Translations under genes and position numbers: made by a program
Notes under the pieces: generated by a model
Databases searched by the model: none
Seen by the model: only the letters and a program-made list of their open reading frames with translations
What the model was told of the DNA's origin: nothing
Assembly (NCBI RefSeq): GCF_014649735.1
Contig: NZ_BMTP01000020.1
Span: 1 to 64,000 of the forward strand
DNA: 64,000 bases
Reading direction: 5' to 3'
Source: Streptomyces lavendofoliae
GTDB taxonomy: Bacteria > Actinomycetota > Actinomycetes > Streptomycetales > Streptomycetaceae
In this document: positions 46,894 to 54,866 of the stretch, in pieces
How positions within the stretch are numbered: the first letter of the stretch is position 1
Layout: each line of letters begins with the position of its first letter

Positions 46894-47544
46894 TCAGGAC
46901 TCCTGGGTCGTGTGGCAGAGCTCGAGCAGGACGTCTGCGTGACATGGGACCGGGTTGCCGTCCGTGTCCACGAGTGGGCACCAGCACATGAGGTCCCGGC
47001 CCCGGAGTTCGTCGAGATCACTGCGGATCCAGTCGCGGCGTTCCCGTGACCACGACGTACCGACCGGGCCGGGGCCGCCGTCCAGTTCACCGACCAGCCA
47101 CTGGCGGTACTGGTCGGTGACTACCTTGCGGGCCTCGTCCTTGGACTCGGCGAGTCCGGCTTCGAGGCAGTCGGTGATGGTGAACGGGTTGCCCCAGCGG
47201 GTGCCGCGGCCGACGTACCTGGCACCGTTCGCGGTCCAGCCGGCGGTCCGCTTGCGCTGGATGCGTTCCGGGGTGGTGGTGATTCGGGAGGGAAGGAACT
47301 CGGCGCTCTTTCCGCCGGCGAGGTCGAGCCAGAGGAACTGGCCCATGGAGCGGTCGCGGTTCATGCGGAACAGGCAGTCGGCGAGCTCGGGCCGGCCCAT
47401 TTCGGTGAGGATCGGGGTGATGTGGGGGCGGGCGTGTTCGACGACGGCACGGCTGAGGGTGTCGGGGTCGGTGGTTTGCACGGTGAGGGGCGGTACGGGG
47501 CGGCTGTCGCCCAGGGCTCCGAACTCGAACTGATAGGTGGCCAT
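46894..47544 (-). CDS. DUF4326 domain protein, first gene of the long leftward operon
   Basis: A 216-residue protein. The C-terminal 120 residues (RIQRKRTAGWTANGARYVGR, GTRWGNPF, LRGRDLMCWCPL, PCHADVLLEL) match DUF4326, a phage- and plasmid-associated domain of unknown activity with a conserved C-W-C and CHAD. The first 90 residues are a separate domain. The promoter is in palindrome D (47632). It lies two bases before the deoxyribosyltransferase-like gene, which may indicate linked chemistry. Confidence 0.8.
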   Translation of the reverse strand: MATYQFEFGALGDSRPVPPLTVQTTDPDTLSRAVVEHARPHITPILTEMGRPELADCLFRMNRDRSMGQFLWLDLAGGKSAEFLPSRITTTPERIQRKRTAGWTANGARYVGRGTRWGNPFTITDCLEAGLAESKDEARKVVTDQYRQWLVGELDGGPGPVGTSWSRERRDWIRSDLDELRGRDLMCWCPLVDTDGNPVPCHADVLLELCHTTQES

Positions 47545-48005
47545 GAGGGCGGCTCCTGGGTGGAGGGGGCGCGGGTTCCAGGGTGGCGCGGTGCGCGCTC
47601 GGGATTCCCCCGGGTCCGGTCCACCCTACCCATATCCCACGGTTGTAGCAATAGGTTATGCGGGGTTGGGGGACAGCGAAGCCCCGGCCTCCCGAAGGGC
47701 CGGGGCCAAGCCAGCAGTTCCCCGATGGGGGCGCTTCCGGGACTCGTGTCCAGCACCAGCGTGGCACCGGACCGCGCCCGGCATCCCCCTGCTCGGCGAT
47801 CAGGACCGGCCGGGCCGCCACCGCGAGGCGGGGCCGGTCGTTGGAGGGGGTGCGTGCAGTACGCGGGCCCAGGCCGGAACATCCACCCCGGGCCCGCGCC
47901 CCGCAGCCGCAGCCTGGCGAACCATCACCGGCGCCCCGGCTGGCCGCCCTACGATGAGCGGACGGGCCCCTGCCGGGGCTGCGCCGGGCTCCCGGGGAGG
48001 CTGCT
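47545..48005. other. Divergent intergenic region with palindrome D
   Basis: No gene is seen. Besides palindrome D at 47632 it has a GC-rich hairpin (GCCCCGGCC / GGCCGGGGC, 47681-47706). The remaining 300 bases before the gene at 48006 show no clear structure. Confidence 0.45.
47632..47659. promoter_or_regulatory. 28-bp palindromic promoter/operator, site D
   Basis: The right half TAGCAATAGGTTAT is intact; the left half (ATATCCCACGG) has decayed. Leftward, TTGCTA (47646-47651) and TAGGGT (47623-47628) are 17 bases apart and read into the operon 47544-41570. Confidence 0.75.
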
Positions 48006-48575
48006 GTGACATCACCGCTGGACGCCGAGGGCGGGCCGCACCGCCCGGACTACCCGCCGAAAACCCCGCCCCCGCCGAAGAAGCCGGTCGAGGCCCCCCG
48101 CCCCGAGACCGGCACCACGCCGCCCATCGCCTTGCTGGGTGGTCTGCCCGGTCCGGGTACGGCGGTCGCCGCCCGGCCCCGGCTGCGGGCGCGGATCGCG
48201 AACCGCCGCGCCGCGAACTGGACCCTCGACGCCCAGCCGTGGGCGTCGAAGTCCGCCGGCCCCAAGGCCGCCCGGCAGGTCCTCGGCAAGCTCGGCGACT
48301 GGGGCTACCGGCTGCCCGCCGACACCCCGGTCGGCACCCTCACCACCACCCTCGTGCAGGCCGCGCTCGCAGACGGCGGGAACCGGATCAGCGTCCACCT
48401 CGCCGACCAGGACCACCAGGCGTTGATCCTCGTCCTGTCCCACCAGCCCGGCCACGCCGGCCCCGACGACGGGCTGCTGCACCAGCTGGCCGCGTACCCA
48501 GTGGTGTCGTCGTGCGGCACCGACACCGACCGCGAGGACGGCGGCCGCCGCCGCTGGGCCCTCATTGACCTGTAG
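48006..48575 (+). CDS. Protein with degenerate HATPase_c-like domain
   Basis: A 189-residue protein from GTG. The first 60 residues are Pro-rich. The rest (ARQVLGKLGDWGYRLPADTP, TLTTTLVQAALADGGNRISV, ALILVLSHQP, GRRRWALIDL) resembles the anti-sigma-type ATP-binding fold of Streptomyces RsbW-like proteins but lacks a clear N-box (E-x2-x-N) and G-boxes. It is probably not an active kinase. Such proteins occur on Streptomyces plasmids. Confidence 0.6.
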   Translation: MTSPLDAEGGPHRPDYPPKTPPPPKKPVEAPRPETGTTPPIALLGGLPGPGTAVAARPRLRARIANRRAANWTLDAQPWASKSAGPKAARQVLGKLGDWGYRLPADTPVGTLTTTLVQAALADGGNRISVHLADQDHQALILVLSHQPGHAGPDDGLLHQLAAYPVVSSCGTDTDREDGGRRRWALIDL

Positions 48576-48597
48576 ACGGCCGGGCCGGGGCTGGCGG

Positions 48598-49014
48598 TCA
48601 GACGACCGCGTCGTCGTCCTCGTCGAGTGTCTCGTCGAGGTAGCCGCCCATCGCGGCCATGGGCGCCCCCGCCGTACGCAGTGCGTGGTTCGCGGCCCGG
48701 ATCGCCTCCTCGGCGTTCAGCAGGGCACGCAGCGCCGTCGACACCCCCTCACCCGGCTCGGTACCGTCCGCCATGCGGATCTGCTGCTCCTCCTCGAGCT
48801 GCTGCAGCCCGCGGCGGAGTTGCTGCAGCGACTGCGGCATGCGGTCGGTCAGCGTGATGAGGCCCTGGACGGTGCTGGACAGGTTCGCCGGCGCGGCGCC
48901 GCGGAAACCGTGCTCACCGTGGAACGCCGACACCGACTTGGTCGCGTGGTTCAGCTCCCGGATGGTGTCGGCGGCCGCGTAAGCGAGGTCCTGCGGCGTA
49001 CGGTCCTGGTCCAC
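48598..49014 (-). CDS. Helical protein of unknown function
   Basis: A 138-residue protein, mostly helical (SSTVQGLITLTDRMPQSLQQ, LRRGLQQLEEEQQIRM), with an acidic end (DETLDEDDDAVV). The composition resembles small WXG-like or structural helical proteins, but no motif confirms this. Confidence 0.6.
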   Translation of the reverse strand: MDQDRTPQDLAYAAADTIRELNHATKSVSAFHGEHGFRGAAPANLSSTVQGLITLTDRMPQSLQQLRRGLQQLEEEQQIRMADGTEPGEGVSTALRALLNAEEAIRAANHALRTAGAPMAAMGGYLDETLDEDDDAVV

Positions 49015-49118
49015 GAGCGGGCTCCCTCAAGCTGGCGCGGGTACGGCGAGCCCGAGTATCGCAGCGCGCACCGACAGGGCGGGCCGGAACGGGGGCCAGC
49101 CCGGCTCGTTCACCCCGT

Positions 49119-49400
49119 ATGAGCGAGAAGTGTCTGGAGTCCGTGGTCGCAGACCTGAAAGTTCTGCACGGGGAATCGTGGGCTGACCACTTCGCCCCGG
49201 TGCTCGGGGCAGCCTTGCAAGCCGGTGAGTCGTGGGCCGTGAACGTGATGCACAGGATGCTGGAACGAGCCCACGAGACGGTGAGGCTGGCGGAGCGGGT
49301 GGGCGGTGGCCCTGGACTTGCCTTGCAGCACGTCCAGGGGATGGACAAGAAGTCGGCTGGCTGGTTCGTGGATCTGGTGCTGGAAGCGCGGGCTGGGTGA
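49119..49400 (+). CDS. Protein of unknown function
   Basis: A 93-residue protein (MSEKCLESVVADLKVLHGES), less GC-rich than its neighbours. No Shine-Dalgarno site is visible. Helical throughout. It could be a short acquired gene; the coding call is moderate. Confidence 0.45.
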   Translation: MSEKCLESVVADLKVLHGESWADHFAPVLGAALQAGESWAVNVMHRMLERAHETVRLAERVGGGPGLALQHVQGMDKKSAGWFVDLVLEARAG

Positions 49401-49529
49401 GCGTACCGGTGCCCCCGGTCCAGAGCGCGGAGACGGGGGCACAAGGGGGCGGGGGCTGACAAGGCGTACACCGGGATGGTGAACCCACCCAGGGGCGGAT
49501 CGTACCCGGCGCCCCGGCGTGGGCGTGGG

Positions 49530-49781
49530 CTACTCGGTGGTCGGTTCCCCGCGCAGCGCCTTACGGACCTGCTCGCCGGACAGGCCGATCGTGCGGGTGA
49601 TGGTGTCCCGGTCCACGCCGCGGAGGTGGGCGGCGCGCATGGCGGCGTTCCGGCGGGCGACGTGCTGCTTGCGGCGAGTCTTGCCGGCGACGGTGTGCTG
49701 GAGGAGCCGGGCCCACCAGAGCATGGCGCGGCCGGTCCACTGGGTGACGGTACGGGGTGCGGGTGCGGGCGGGTTGGCCAA
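49530..49781 (-). CDS. Small basic HTH protein
   Basis: An 83-residue protein from TTG preceded by GAGGGGGACACG. The end (AHLRGVDRDTITRTIGLSGE, QVRKALRGE) fits a helix-turn-helix, and the middle is basic (KTRRKQHVARRN). Probably DNA-binding. Confidence 0.5.
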   Translation of the reverse strand: MANPPAPAPRTVTQWTGRAMLWWARLLQHTVAGKTRRKQHVARRNAAMRAAHLRGVDRDTITRTIGLSGEQVRKALRGEPTTE

Positions 49782-49889
49782 CGTGTCCCCCTCAAGGCTG
49801 GATGTCCCGAGCCTCGAAGGTGACGGCGTACTGGCGGGTCGGCAAGAGCGCGAACCGGCCGGTGGCGACCCCACGCCATGGTGGTGCGG

Positions 49890-50147
49890 TCAGTCGACCT
49901 CGACGTACGTGACGATCAGGATGCTGCCGAGCGCGGTCGCGTAGAACACGACCCGCACACCGTCGTGCTGGTAGTCGTGCAGCGCCGGCGCGGTCGCGTG
50001 TTCCTTGACCGTGCCGGGGTCGGCGCCGATCACGCCGAGCGCGGTGTCCAGGCGGGCGGCCTGGGCGGAGGTGAGGGTGCGGAGCTGCGTCTCGGCCGGC
50101 TCGACGAACACGATCCGCGGCCGGCGGCCGCGCGCGTGCTTAGGCAA
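49890..50147 (-). CDS. RelE/ParE-like toxin of a toxin-antitoxin pair
   Basis: An 85-residue protein starting at TTG (GACGAGGCAG site) that overlaps the antitoxin stop by 8 bases. RIVFVEPAETQLRTLTSAQA, ALHDYQHDGVRVVFYATALG and SILIVTYVEV follow the RelE/ParE fold order. Family members block translation or DNA gyrase; which applies here cannot be told. The upstream coupled gene has antitoxin character. The pair would stabilise the element. Confidence 0.65.
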   Translation of the reverse strand: MPKHARGRRPRIVFVEPAETQLRTLTSAQAARLDTALGVIGADPGTVKEHATAPALHDYQHDGVRVVFYATALGSILIVTYVEVD

Positions 50148-50346
50148 CGTCTGCCTCGTCGCCGGTGCGCGGGGGCAGCCCGGCCTCGAGACGGAGGTCC
50201 TCCCAGTCCCGGCACGAGTCCAGGTCGATGCCCTCCGCCGCCAACGACTCGAGCACGTAGGCGAGGGCGGGGTTCCCAGGGAACTCGGTGCGCGCGGCGT
50301 CACGCAGCTGCTGCTGCTCGTCGGGCTCGAACACGAGGTGCGCCAT
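50140..50346 (-). CDS. Antitoxin-like protein
   Basis: A 68-residue acidic protein from the ATG at 50346. MAHLVFEPDEQQQLRDAART, then ALAYVLESLAAEGIDLDSCR and an acidic end. Size, acidity, gene order and overlap with the RelE-like gene support a type II antitoxin; its DNA-binding fold is not evident. Confidence 0.6.
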   Translation of the reverse strand: MAHLVFEPDEQQQLRDAARTEFPGNPALAYVLESLAAEGIDLDSCRDWEDLRLEAGLPPRTGDEADVA

Positions 50347-50424
50347 CGGGTGCCTCCGCAGGGTCAGGGTGCGCCCCTCACCGTATCGGGCACGGCAAGG
50401 GAGCGTCAGCGGGAGCACTGTGGT

Positions 50425-51759
50425 TCAGGCAGACAGCGCGCCAGGCCGATGCTGCTCGCAGCGCCATCCTCCCGGGTACAAGCGCGCCACCTTGCCGCAC
50501 TTCGGTGCACCGATCTCACATATGCCCGGCGCGGGCAGCGGAATGGACGGAGCCACCCTGCGGGCAAGCACCGGAGGCTCCTCCGTCCGCTGTATCGGGA
50601 CGGAGGCCCTCACCAACGACGGGCGCGGGTTATCGACCGTGATCGTGAGCTCGACGCTGTCGATCCCTCGCCTCTTGAGCGGAGCACTCGGGTGCCACGT
50701 CTTCTCACCGAACTGGCACGTCGTGTCCGCGTCCCGGCCCGAGAAGTGGAGTTCGTCATCCGGCTCCGTTGTCTCCTCGAATGTGGGCGGATCCACCTCC
50801 CGGTACCCCGCCCACTTGTCCCGGTCCTTGACCGGCACCCATAGGTGACTGCCGGACCGTCGGTCCTTGCGGGAACGGACGAACAACGGGGCGACGCCGC
50901 CGGTAGCGGCACCGACCAGGATCTGCCCGACGGTGACCCGTTTCCCGGAACCCATGAAGCTTGTCCACCCAGTCCCTTCATCGCTCGCACGCTGGGGTGT
51001 GTCCCACTGCAAGTGCATCTGGCCGCAGCCGGTCTTCTCCTTCAGACCGCCATAGGGGCAGGGGCGCTCGGCGCTTTCCTCACACCGCCACTCGACGAGG
51101 ACACGGTAGCCACCGACAAGCGGTAGATCATCGGCATCCGCGATCACCCGCCATGGCAACTTGTTGATCAGCATCCAGTTCGCCCGGTCGATCAGGTGGA
51201 ACCGGTCGTCGTGAGTAACCCAGTTGGCCGTCAGGGCGGCCTCGGCATGGGCTCGGGATCGGCGCAGTACAGTGCTCGGGCTGGCGTTGTAGAACTGCGC
51301 CTCGCACCCAAGGCTCACCCCGCCGGCGCCCACGATCGTCACATCAGGACGGGACGCCCGGAACTTGGACGCCTTCTCGACGAGCACATCGAGGCCGGCG
51401 CTCTGCGCGGTACGGGCTAGGAAGTCCTTGGTGGCCTTGTGGATGTCGCGTTCCTCGGACGTCATCTCGTACGCGGTGGGCAGGTGCGCCGCACGGAGCC
51501 GGACCTTGCCGTCCGGACCACGATGCTTCCGCACGTACATGTACGAGCTACGAACGCCGCTCAACTCGGCCTTGCACGGACGTCCACGGCTGCTCTCCGG
51601 GCACACGAGAAGGTGTCGGTCCCGTTCCGCGACGGGCAGGAGGAGCTCTGTCTTCAAGTCCTCGACTATGTCTGGTTCGGCGTCACGCCCCAGGCCGAGG
51701 TCTTCCTTGTCCAGCTCGAGGACGGTCTCCAAGCCGGCATGCCAGACACCATTCGCCAC
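50425..51759 (-). CDS. CoiA-like nuclease protein
   Basis: A 444-residue protein from GTG with a GGGGGACG site. Residues about 100-175 (ERDIHKATKDFLARTAQSAG, KFRASRPDVTIV, LGCEAQFYNAS, RRSRAHAEAAL) match the nuclease part of competence protein CoiA, a PD-(D/E)xK fold with D139, E153 and Q155 as candidate catalytic residues. N-terminal cysteines (C53, C62) may hold zinc. The 270-residue C-terminal part is unfamiliar and has Cys clusters. It could process incoming DNA or act in defence. It lies next to the toxin-antitoxin-like pair. Confidence 0.7.
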   Translation of the reverse strand: MANGVWHAGLETVLELDKEDLGLGRDAEPDIVEDLKTELLLPVAERDRHLLVCPESSRGRPCKAELSGVRSSYMYVRKHRGPDGKVRLRAAHLPTAYEMTSEERDIHKATKDFLARTAQSAGLDVLVEKASKFRASRPDVTIVGAGGVSLGCEAQFYNASPSTVLRRSRAHAEAALTANWVTHDDRFHLIDRANWMLINKLPWRVIADADDLPLVGGYRVLVEWRCEESAERPCPYGGLKEKTGCGQMHLQWDTPQRASDEGTGWTSFMGSGKRVTVGQILVGAATGGVAPLFVRSRKDRRSGSHLWVPVKDRDKWAGYREVDPPTFEETTEPDDELHFSGRDADTTCQFGEKTWHPSAPLKRRGIDSVELTITVDNPRPSLVRASVPIQRTEEPPVLARRVAPSIPLPAPGICEIGAPKCGKVARLYPGGWRCEQHRPGALSA

Positions 51760-51848
51760 AGACGTCCCCCATCCAGCAGCAATGCGAAGAAGGCCCTGGA
51801 TTCAAGGTACGACCCGGCACTGACAACCGGTACAGGGCCGGGGCAGCC

Positions 51849-51882
51849 GACGACCCCCAGGCTCGAAGACCTGGGGGTCGTC
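51849..51882 (-). terminator. Hairpin terminator
   Basis: Perfect 13-bp stem GACGACCCCCAGG / CCTGGGGGTCGTC with an 8-base loop, just past the leftward gene at 51890. Confidence 0.78.
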
Positions 51883-51889
51883 GGGTCTC

Positions 51890-52057
51890 TCACTCCCGCC
51901 TGCTCAGCGCCGCCTGGACGATTGGCTGGAGCAGGGAGGCAAGGGCGCCGAGGACGGCGAGCTGCTCCGTCGTCAGCCGCGGAAGCAGCACGTACGCCGC
52001 GAGCAGCAGGCCGGCGAACAGCAGGGCGTTTCGGTCAAGGTTCGGCGGGATTGCCAT
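51890..52057 (-). CDS. Small membrane protein driven by palindrome E
   Basis: A 55-residue protein (MAIPPNLDRNALLFAGLLLA) with two hydrophobic stretches (about 11-24 and 27-48). The site upstream is GGAGCCCAACC. Its promoter (TTGCGC, 17 bases, TAGTGT) lies in palindrome E. The function is unknown. Confidence 0.6.
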   Translation of the reverse strand: MAIPPNLDRNALLFAGLLLAAYVLLPRLTTEQLAVLGALASLLQPIVQAALSRRE

Positions 52058-52183
52058 GGTTGGGCTCCTGGGTGCGGTGGCGGATGCGATCCTGCTCAAC
52101 GCGCCCGGCCCGTACGGAGGGTGCACTTTGGGGCCGGCTGGAGCGGGTCGCAACCGCCCCGGCCGGTTCCCCAGACACTACCC

Positions 52184-52211
52184 ATAACCTATGGCACGCG
52201 CAATAGGTTCA
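52184..52211. promoter_or_regulatory. 28-bp palindromic promoter/operator, site E
   Basis: Arms ATAACCTATGGC and GCAATAGGTTCA, the last bases decayed. Leftward, TTGCGC (52198-52203) and TAGTGT (52175-52180) are 17 bases apart and read toward 52057. The site overlaps the stop codon of the gene at 52209. Confidence 0.75.
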
Positions 52212-52637
52212 CCGTGCTGGAGGGAAGCGGTCATCCCAGCCGTGGAAGACAGGCGAGTCCACGAACGTGACCGCCGCTGGGAAACGTCCCTCGAAGAGTG
52301 CCTCACGCGTCTCGACCACTGGCTGAACTGCGGGGCGTCGGGCCGTGCGCTGTCGCCGGGGAGCGGGCAGCAGGCGGCCTGACGCAGCTCGTACGGCGTC
52401 CTTCACTGCCTGCGTCGCGTCGCCCAGCGGTGACAGGTCGAACCACTCGCCCCGCACCCTGTACTCGAGGAACGTCGCATGCAGGTGCGACTCAAGGGCG
52501 CGGCCGCCCTCGTGCACCCAGAGCAACAGCAACTCGTGTGGGTTGCCGGTCTGCAACTGGCCAAGACGCTCCTGCGGATTCCCGCCGAGACCGATCTTCA
52601 CCACCTGCGAGCCCTCCACGCCGATCACGTAGATCAC
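52209..52637 (-). CDS. GIY-YIG / T5orf172-type protein
   Basis: A 142-residue protein. IYVIGVEGSQVVKIGLGGNP, ERLGQLQTGNPHELLLLW and ALESHLHATFLEYRVRGEW followed by FDL match the T5orf172/MUG113 branch of the GIY-YIG nuclease fold. Such domains cut DNA and occur in phage and mobile elements. The C-terminal 65 residues are basic and unassigned. Confidence 0.75.
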   Translation of the reverse strand: MIYVIGVEGSQVVKIGLGGNPQERLGQLQTGNPHELLLLWVHEGGRALESHLHATFLEYRVRGEWFDLSPLGDATQAVKDAVRAASGRLLPAPRRQRTARRPAVQPVVETREALFEGRFPAAVTFVDSPVFHGWDDRFPPAR

Positions 52638-52647
52638 GAATCCCCCC

Positions 52648-54090
52648 TCAGACGGTTGCTGACTCGAGCTGGCAGTCCCCGCAGAGGCCAGGCGCGTGGG
52701 AACGGAAGCCGCGGTCGCAGCGATCGCAGCACTGCATGGGCGCCACGGCCTGCTTCGGCACCGTAGCGGCCGGCTCTGACACCCCCGGGGCCTCCGGGGC
52801 GGGCTGGCGGTCGGCCCTCTGGTCGGTCTTCCGCATCTCGCACTGCGTGCACGCCGTACCGGTGACGAAGTCGTGCCGGTCCTCGCACCACAGGTTCCCG
52901 CACTCAGCGATATCGGCCAGCATCTGCGTCAGCGGCCCGAACGGCCTCTTACGCCGCCCGCCGCCCAGGTCCGGAGTCAGCTCCCCGGCGTAGAACCGGG
53001 TCGCCCAGTAGCCCCGCCAGCGAGGCAGGAACCGGTACTCCACCAGCTCCTGGAGCGTCCGCTCCCGGGGCGTCCCGGCACCGAGGGCGTCGAGCATGGC
53101 CCGGCCGACGTTCGTCGGGACCACGGGGCCCAGCGCCTCCCGGAAGTCCGCCGGCAGCAGCTCGAGGATCGCGGCCCTGACCTTCCGCTCCTCGGCCGTC
53201 AGCCTGGCCGGTGCCGGGGTGCTCTTGCTGCTGGTGTCGACGGATCGAGAAGGCGGGCTGTTCTTGCCGGACGCGGCGGAGCCGCACTCGCTCGGCTCCC
53301 TACTACCTGTGGTTGGCCTACGGCGTTCACCCGGGCTGCGCCCGGTAGGGCCGTCGCTCTTCTTAGAGAGAGTTGTTGGGGACCCTTGTTTGGGAGGCGC
53401 GTTCTCGCTGGTCGGGGGCGAATCCGTTCCAGAATCCTGGACCGCTGTTCCAGGATCCTGGAAAGGTGTTCCAGAATCCTGGAACTGATCTTGGTCCGGG
53501 TCGGGGGGTTTCTGCTCCGTTCCAGAATCCTGGAACTGTGCGATCTGAGTCACCCGAGCCAGGGGCCGGCCGTTGTCGTCGACCACCGTGGTGACCACGT
53601 GCACCGGCGGCTGCGGCGGATTCTCACGCCAGTCCGGCCGGTAGTGGTTGAGCTTGTCCCAGGCGTTCCTCCACCCCGTGTACGGCACCGGAGGTAGATC
53701 CTTGACCAGGTAGCCCCGCAGGATCCCGCGGGCCGCCTTCTCCTTTCCCTTGAGCTGGCTGCTACCGAGGTCCTGCTTCGTGTCCAGCGGCACCATCAGG
53801 TCCGCGCCCTTCAGCTCGCCCAGGATCTGGTACATGAGCGAGTGGCTGACGGGCTTGCCGGTATCCCGGGTGAGGAGGAAGCACATCTGGTCGATGGTCA
53901 GGCGCCGCAAGCCCTGGCCCGGCAGGTTCTTCTTCGGCTCCACGATCATCGAGCGCGCGATCTGGTACATGCGTAGGGCCGGGTCGGAGACCGGCATGAA
54001 GAGCAGGCGGTCACGGAGCTGGGTGTACGTCCAGTAGTCCGTGATGTCGCCCTGGAACTCGAACTCCTCAAGGGGAGACTCCTCGCTCAC
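52648..54090 (-). CDS. Winged-helix replication-type protein with internal iterons
   Basis: A 480-residue protein. Residues about 35-110 (LRMYQIARSMIVEPKKNLPG, LRRLTIDQMCFLLTRDTGKP, LMYQILGELKGADLMVPLD) look like a winged helix. The centre is low-complexity with FQDSGT-type repeats at 186, 203, 210 and 217, and the C-terminus has a Cys-rich zinc module (CCDRCDRGF, CGDCQ). The codons of the repeats form four palindromic iterons (53426-53536). The layout recalls lambda O, whose origin lies inside the initiator gene. It is coupled to the wHTH-HNH gene. Confidence 0.6.
   Translation of the reverse strand: MSEESPLEEFEFQGDITDYWTYTQLRDRLLFMPVSDPALRMYQIARSMIVEPKKNLPGQGLRRLTIDQMCFLLTRDTGKPVSHSLMYQILGELKGADLMVPLDTKQDLGSSQLKGKEKAARGILRGYLVKDLPPVPYTGWRNAWDKLNHYRPDWRENPPQPPVHVVTTVVDDNGRPLARVTQIAQFQDSGTEQKPPDPDQDQFQDSGTPFQDPGTAVQDSGTDSPPTSENAPPKQGSPTTLSKKSDGPTGRSPGERRRPTTGSREPSECGSAASGKNSPPSRSVDTSSKSTPAPARLTAEERKVRAAILELLPADFREALGPVVPTNVGRAMLDALGAGTPRERTLQELVEYRFLPRWRGYWATRFYAGELTPDLGGGRRKRPFGPLTQMLADIAECGNLWCEDRHDFVTGTACTQCEMRKTDQRADRQPAPEAPGVSEPAATVPKQAVAPMQCCDRCDRGFRSHAPGLCGDCQLESATV
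53426..53536. repeat. Four palindromic iterons inside the replication-type gene
   Basis: GTTCCAGAATCCTGGAC (53426), GTTCCAGGATCCTGGAA (53447), then two copies of GTTCCAGAATCCTGGAAC (53468 and 53519). The first three are spaced exactly 21 bp, two helical turns; the fourth is 51 bp further on. Each core TCCAG-(A/G)ATC-CTGGA is palindromic or nearly so. Confidence 0.8.
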
Positions 54091-54758
54091 GAGTCGATCC
54101 CCTCCAGGTCACCGTCATGTCGTCGGCTGTTGCATGACCGGCACAGGACGCGGAGGTTGTCGTCGGCGTTGCTGCCTCCTCGAGACCAGTGCAGTACGTG
54201 GTCAATGGTCAGGTCCTCAGCGACACCACACTTCCGGCAGCGGTGGCCGTCACGATCCAGGATGCGGGCCCGCTTCGTCGCGCTGATCGGGAGGCGCTTG
54301 CGTGGCCCCGGGATGACCGGCTTCTGCACCAGCGGCGGCTGCGGCTTGTAGGGGAGCAGTTCGTACACGGACGGAATGGGTAGCTTCGGGTTGTCAGGGT
54401 GCACTCGGCGGTCGACGCGAATCGCGCCCATCGCCTCCAGGCGCTTGATGGAGCGGTCAACCGTCTGCATGGTCCTCCCGATGCATGCAGCCAGCCGCTT
54501 GCGCGTAGGAACGTCATCGGGAACATCAGAGCTGCCTAGGACGGCCTCGCTGGGCGCCGACCGGCCCGTCGTCGAGTCGATGAACGATGCCAGCGCGGCA
54601 TACACGGCCTTGTCCGTGGGGTCCACGGACCCATCGCGGGCAAGGGCGCGGTCAAACGGTGCCCAGTCCTGAGGGTTCCCCTGCCGGGAGACAACAGGCA
54701 GGGGCTCCGGGGGGTTACTTGTCGACTTCCTCGGTGGAACCGGTACGCTCGGGTTCAT
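54087..54758 (-). CDS. Winged-HTH protein fused to an HNH endonuclease
   Basis: A 223-residue protein. Residues 47-137 (PTDKAVYAALASFIDSTTGR, CIGRTMQTVDRSIKRLEAMG AIRVDRR) are a helix_turn_helix_36-type winged helix, as in many plasmid and phage replication proteins. Residues 162-213 are an HNH nuclease (C174, C177, LTIDHVLHW with H187, and C206, C209). The combination suggests a nuclease directed to specific DNA by the wHTH, perhaps at an origin or in intron-like homing. The stop overlaps the iteron gene's start (ATGA). Confidence 0.8.
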   Translation of the reverse strand: MNPSVPVPPRKSTSNPPEPLPVVSRQGNPQDWAPFDRALARDGSVDPTDKAVYAALASFIDSTTGRSAPSEAVLGSSDVPDDVPTRKRLAACIGRTMQTVDRSIKRLEAMGAIRVDRRVHPDNPKLPIPSVYELLPYKPQPPLVQKPVIPGPRKRLPISATKRARILDRDGHRCRKCGVAEDLTIDHVLHWSRGGSNADDNLRVLCRSCNSRRHDGDLEGIDS

Positions 54759-54866
54759 GGACGACCTCGCTCATGGGTGATGCAGGGACGTTCTTTGATC
54801 AGCGGGCGGCATCCCGCTGTGGTGCTTGGACGGCCGGTGGCGCTTGCTGCCGGCCGTTCGTGCGTC

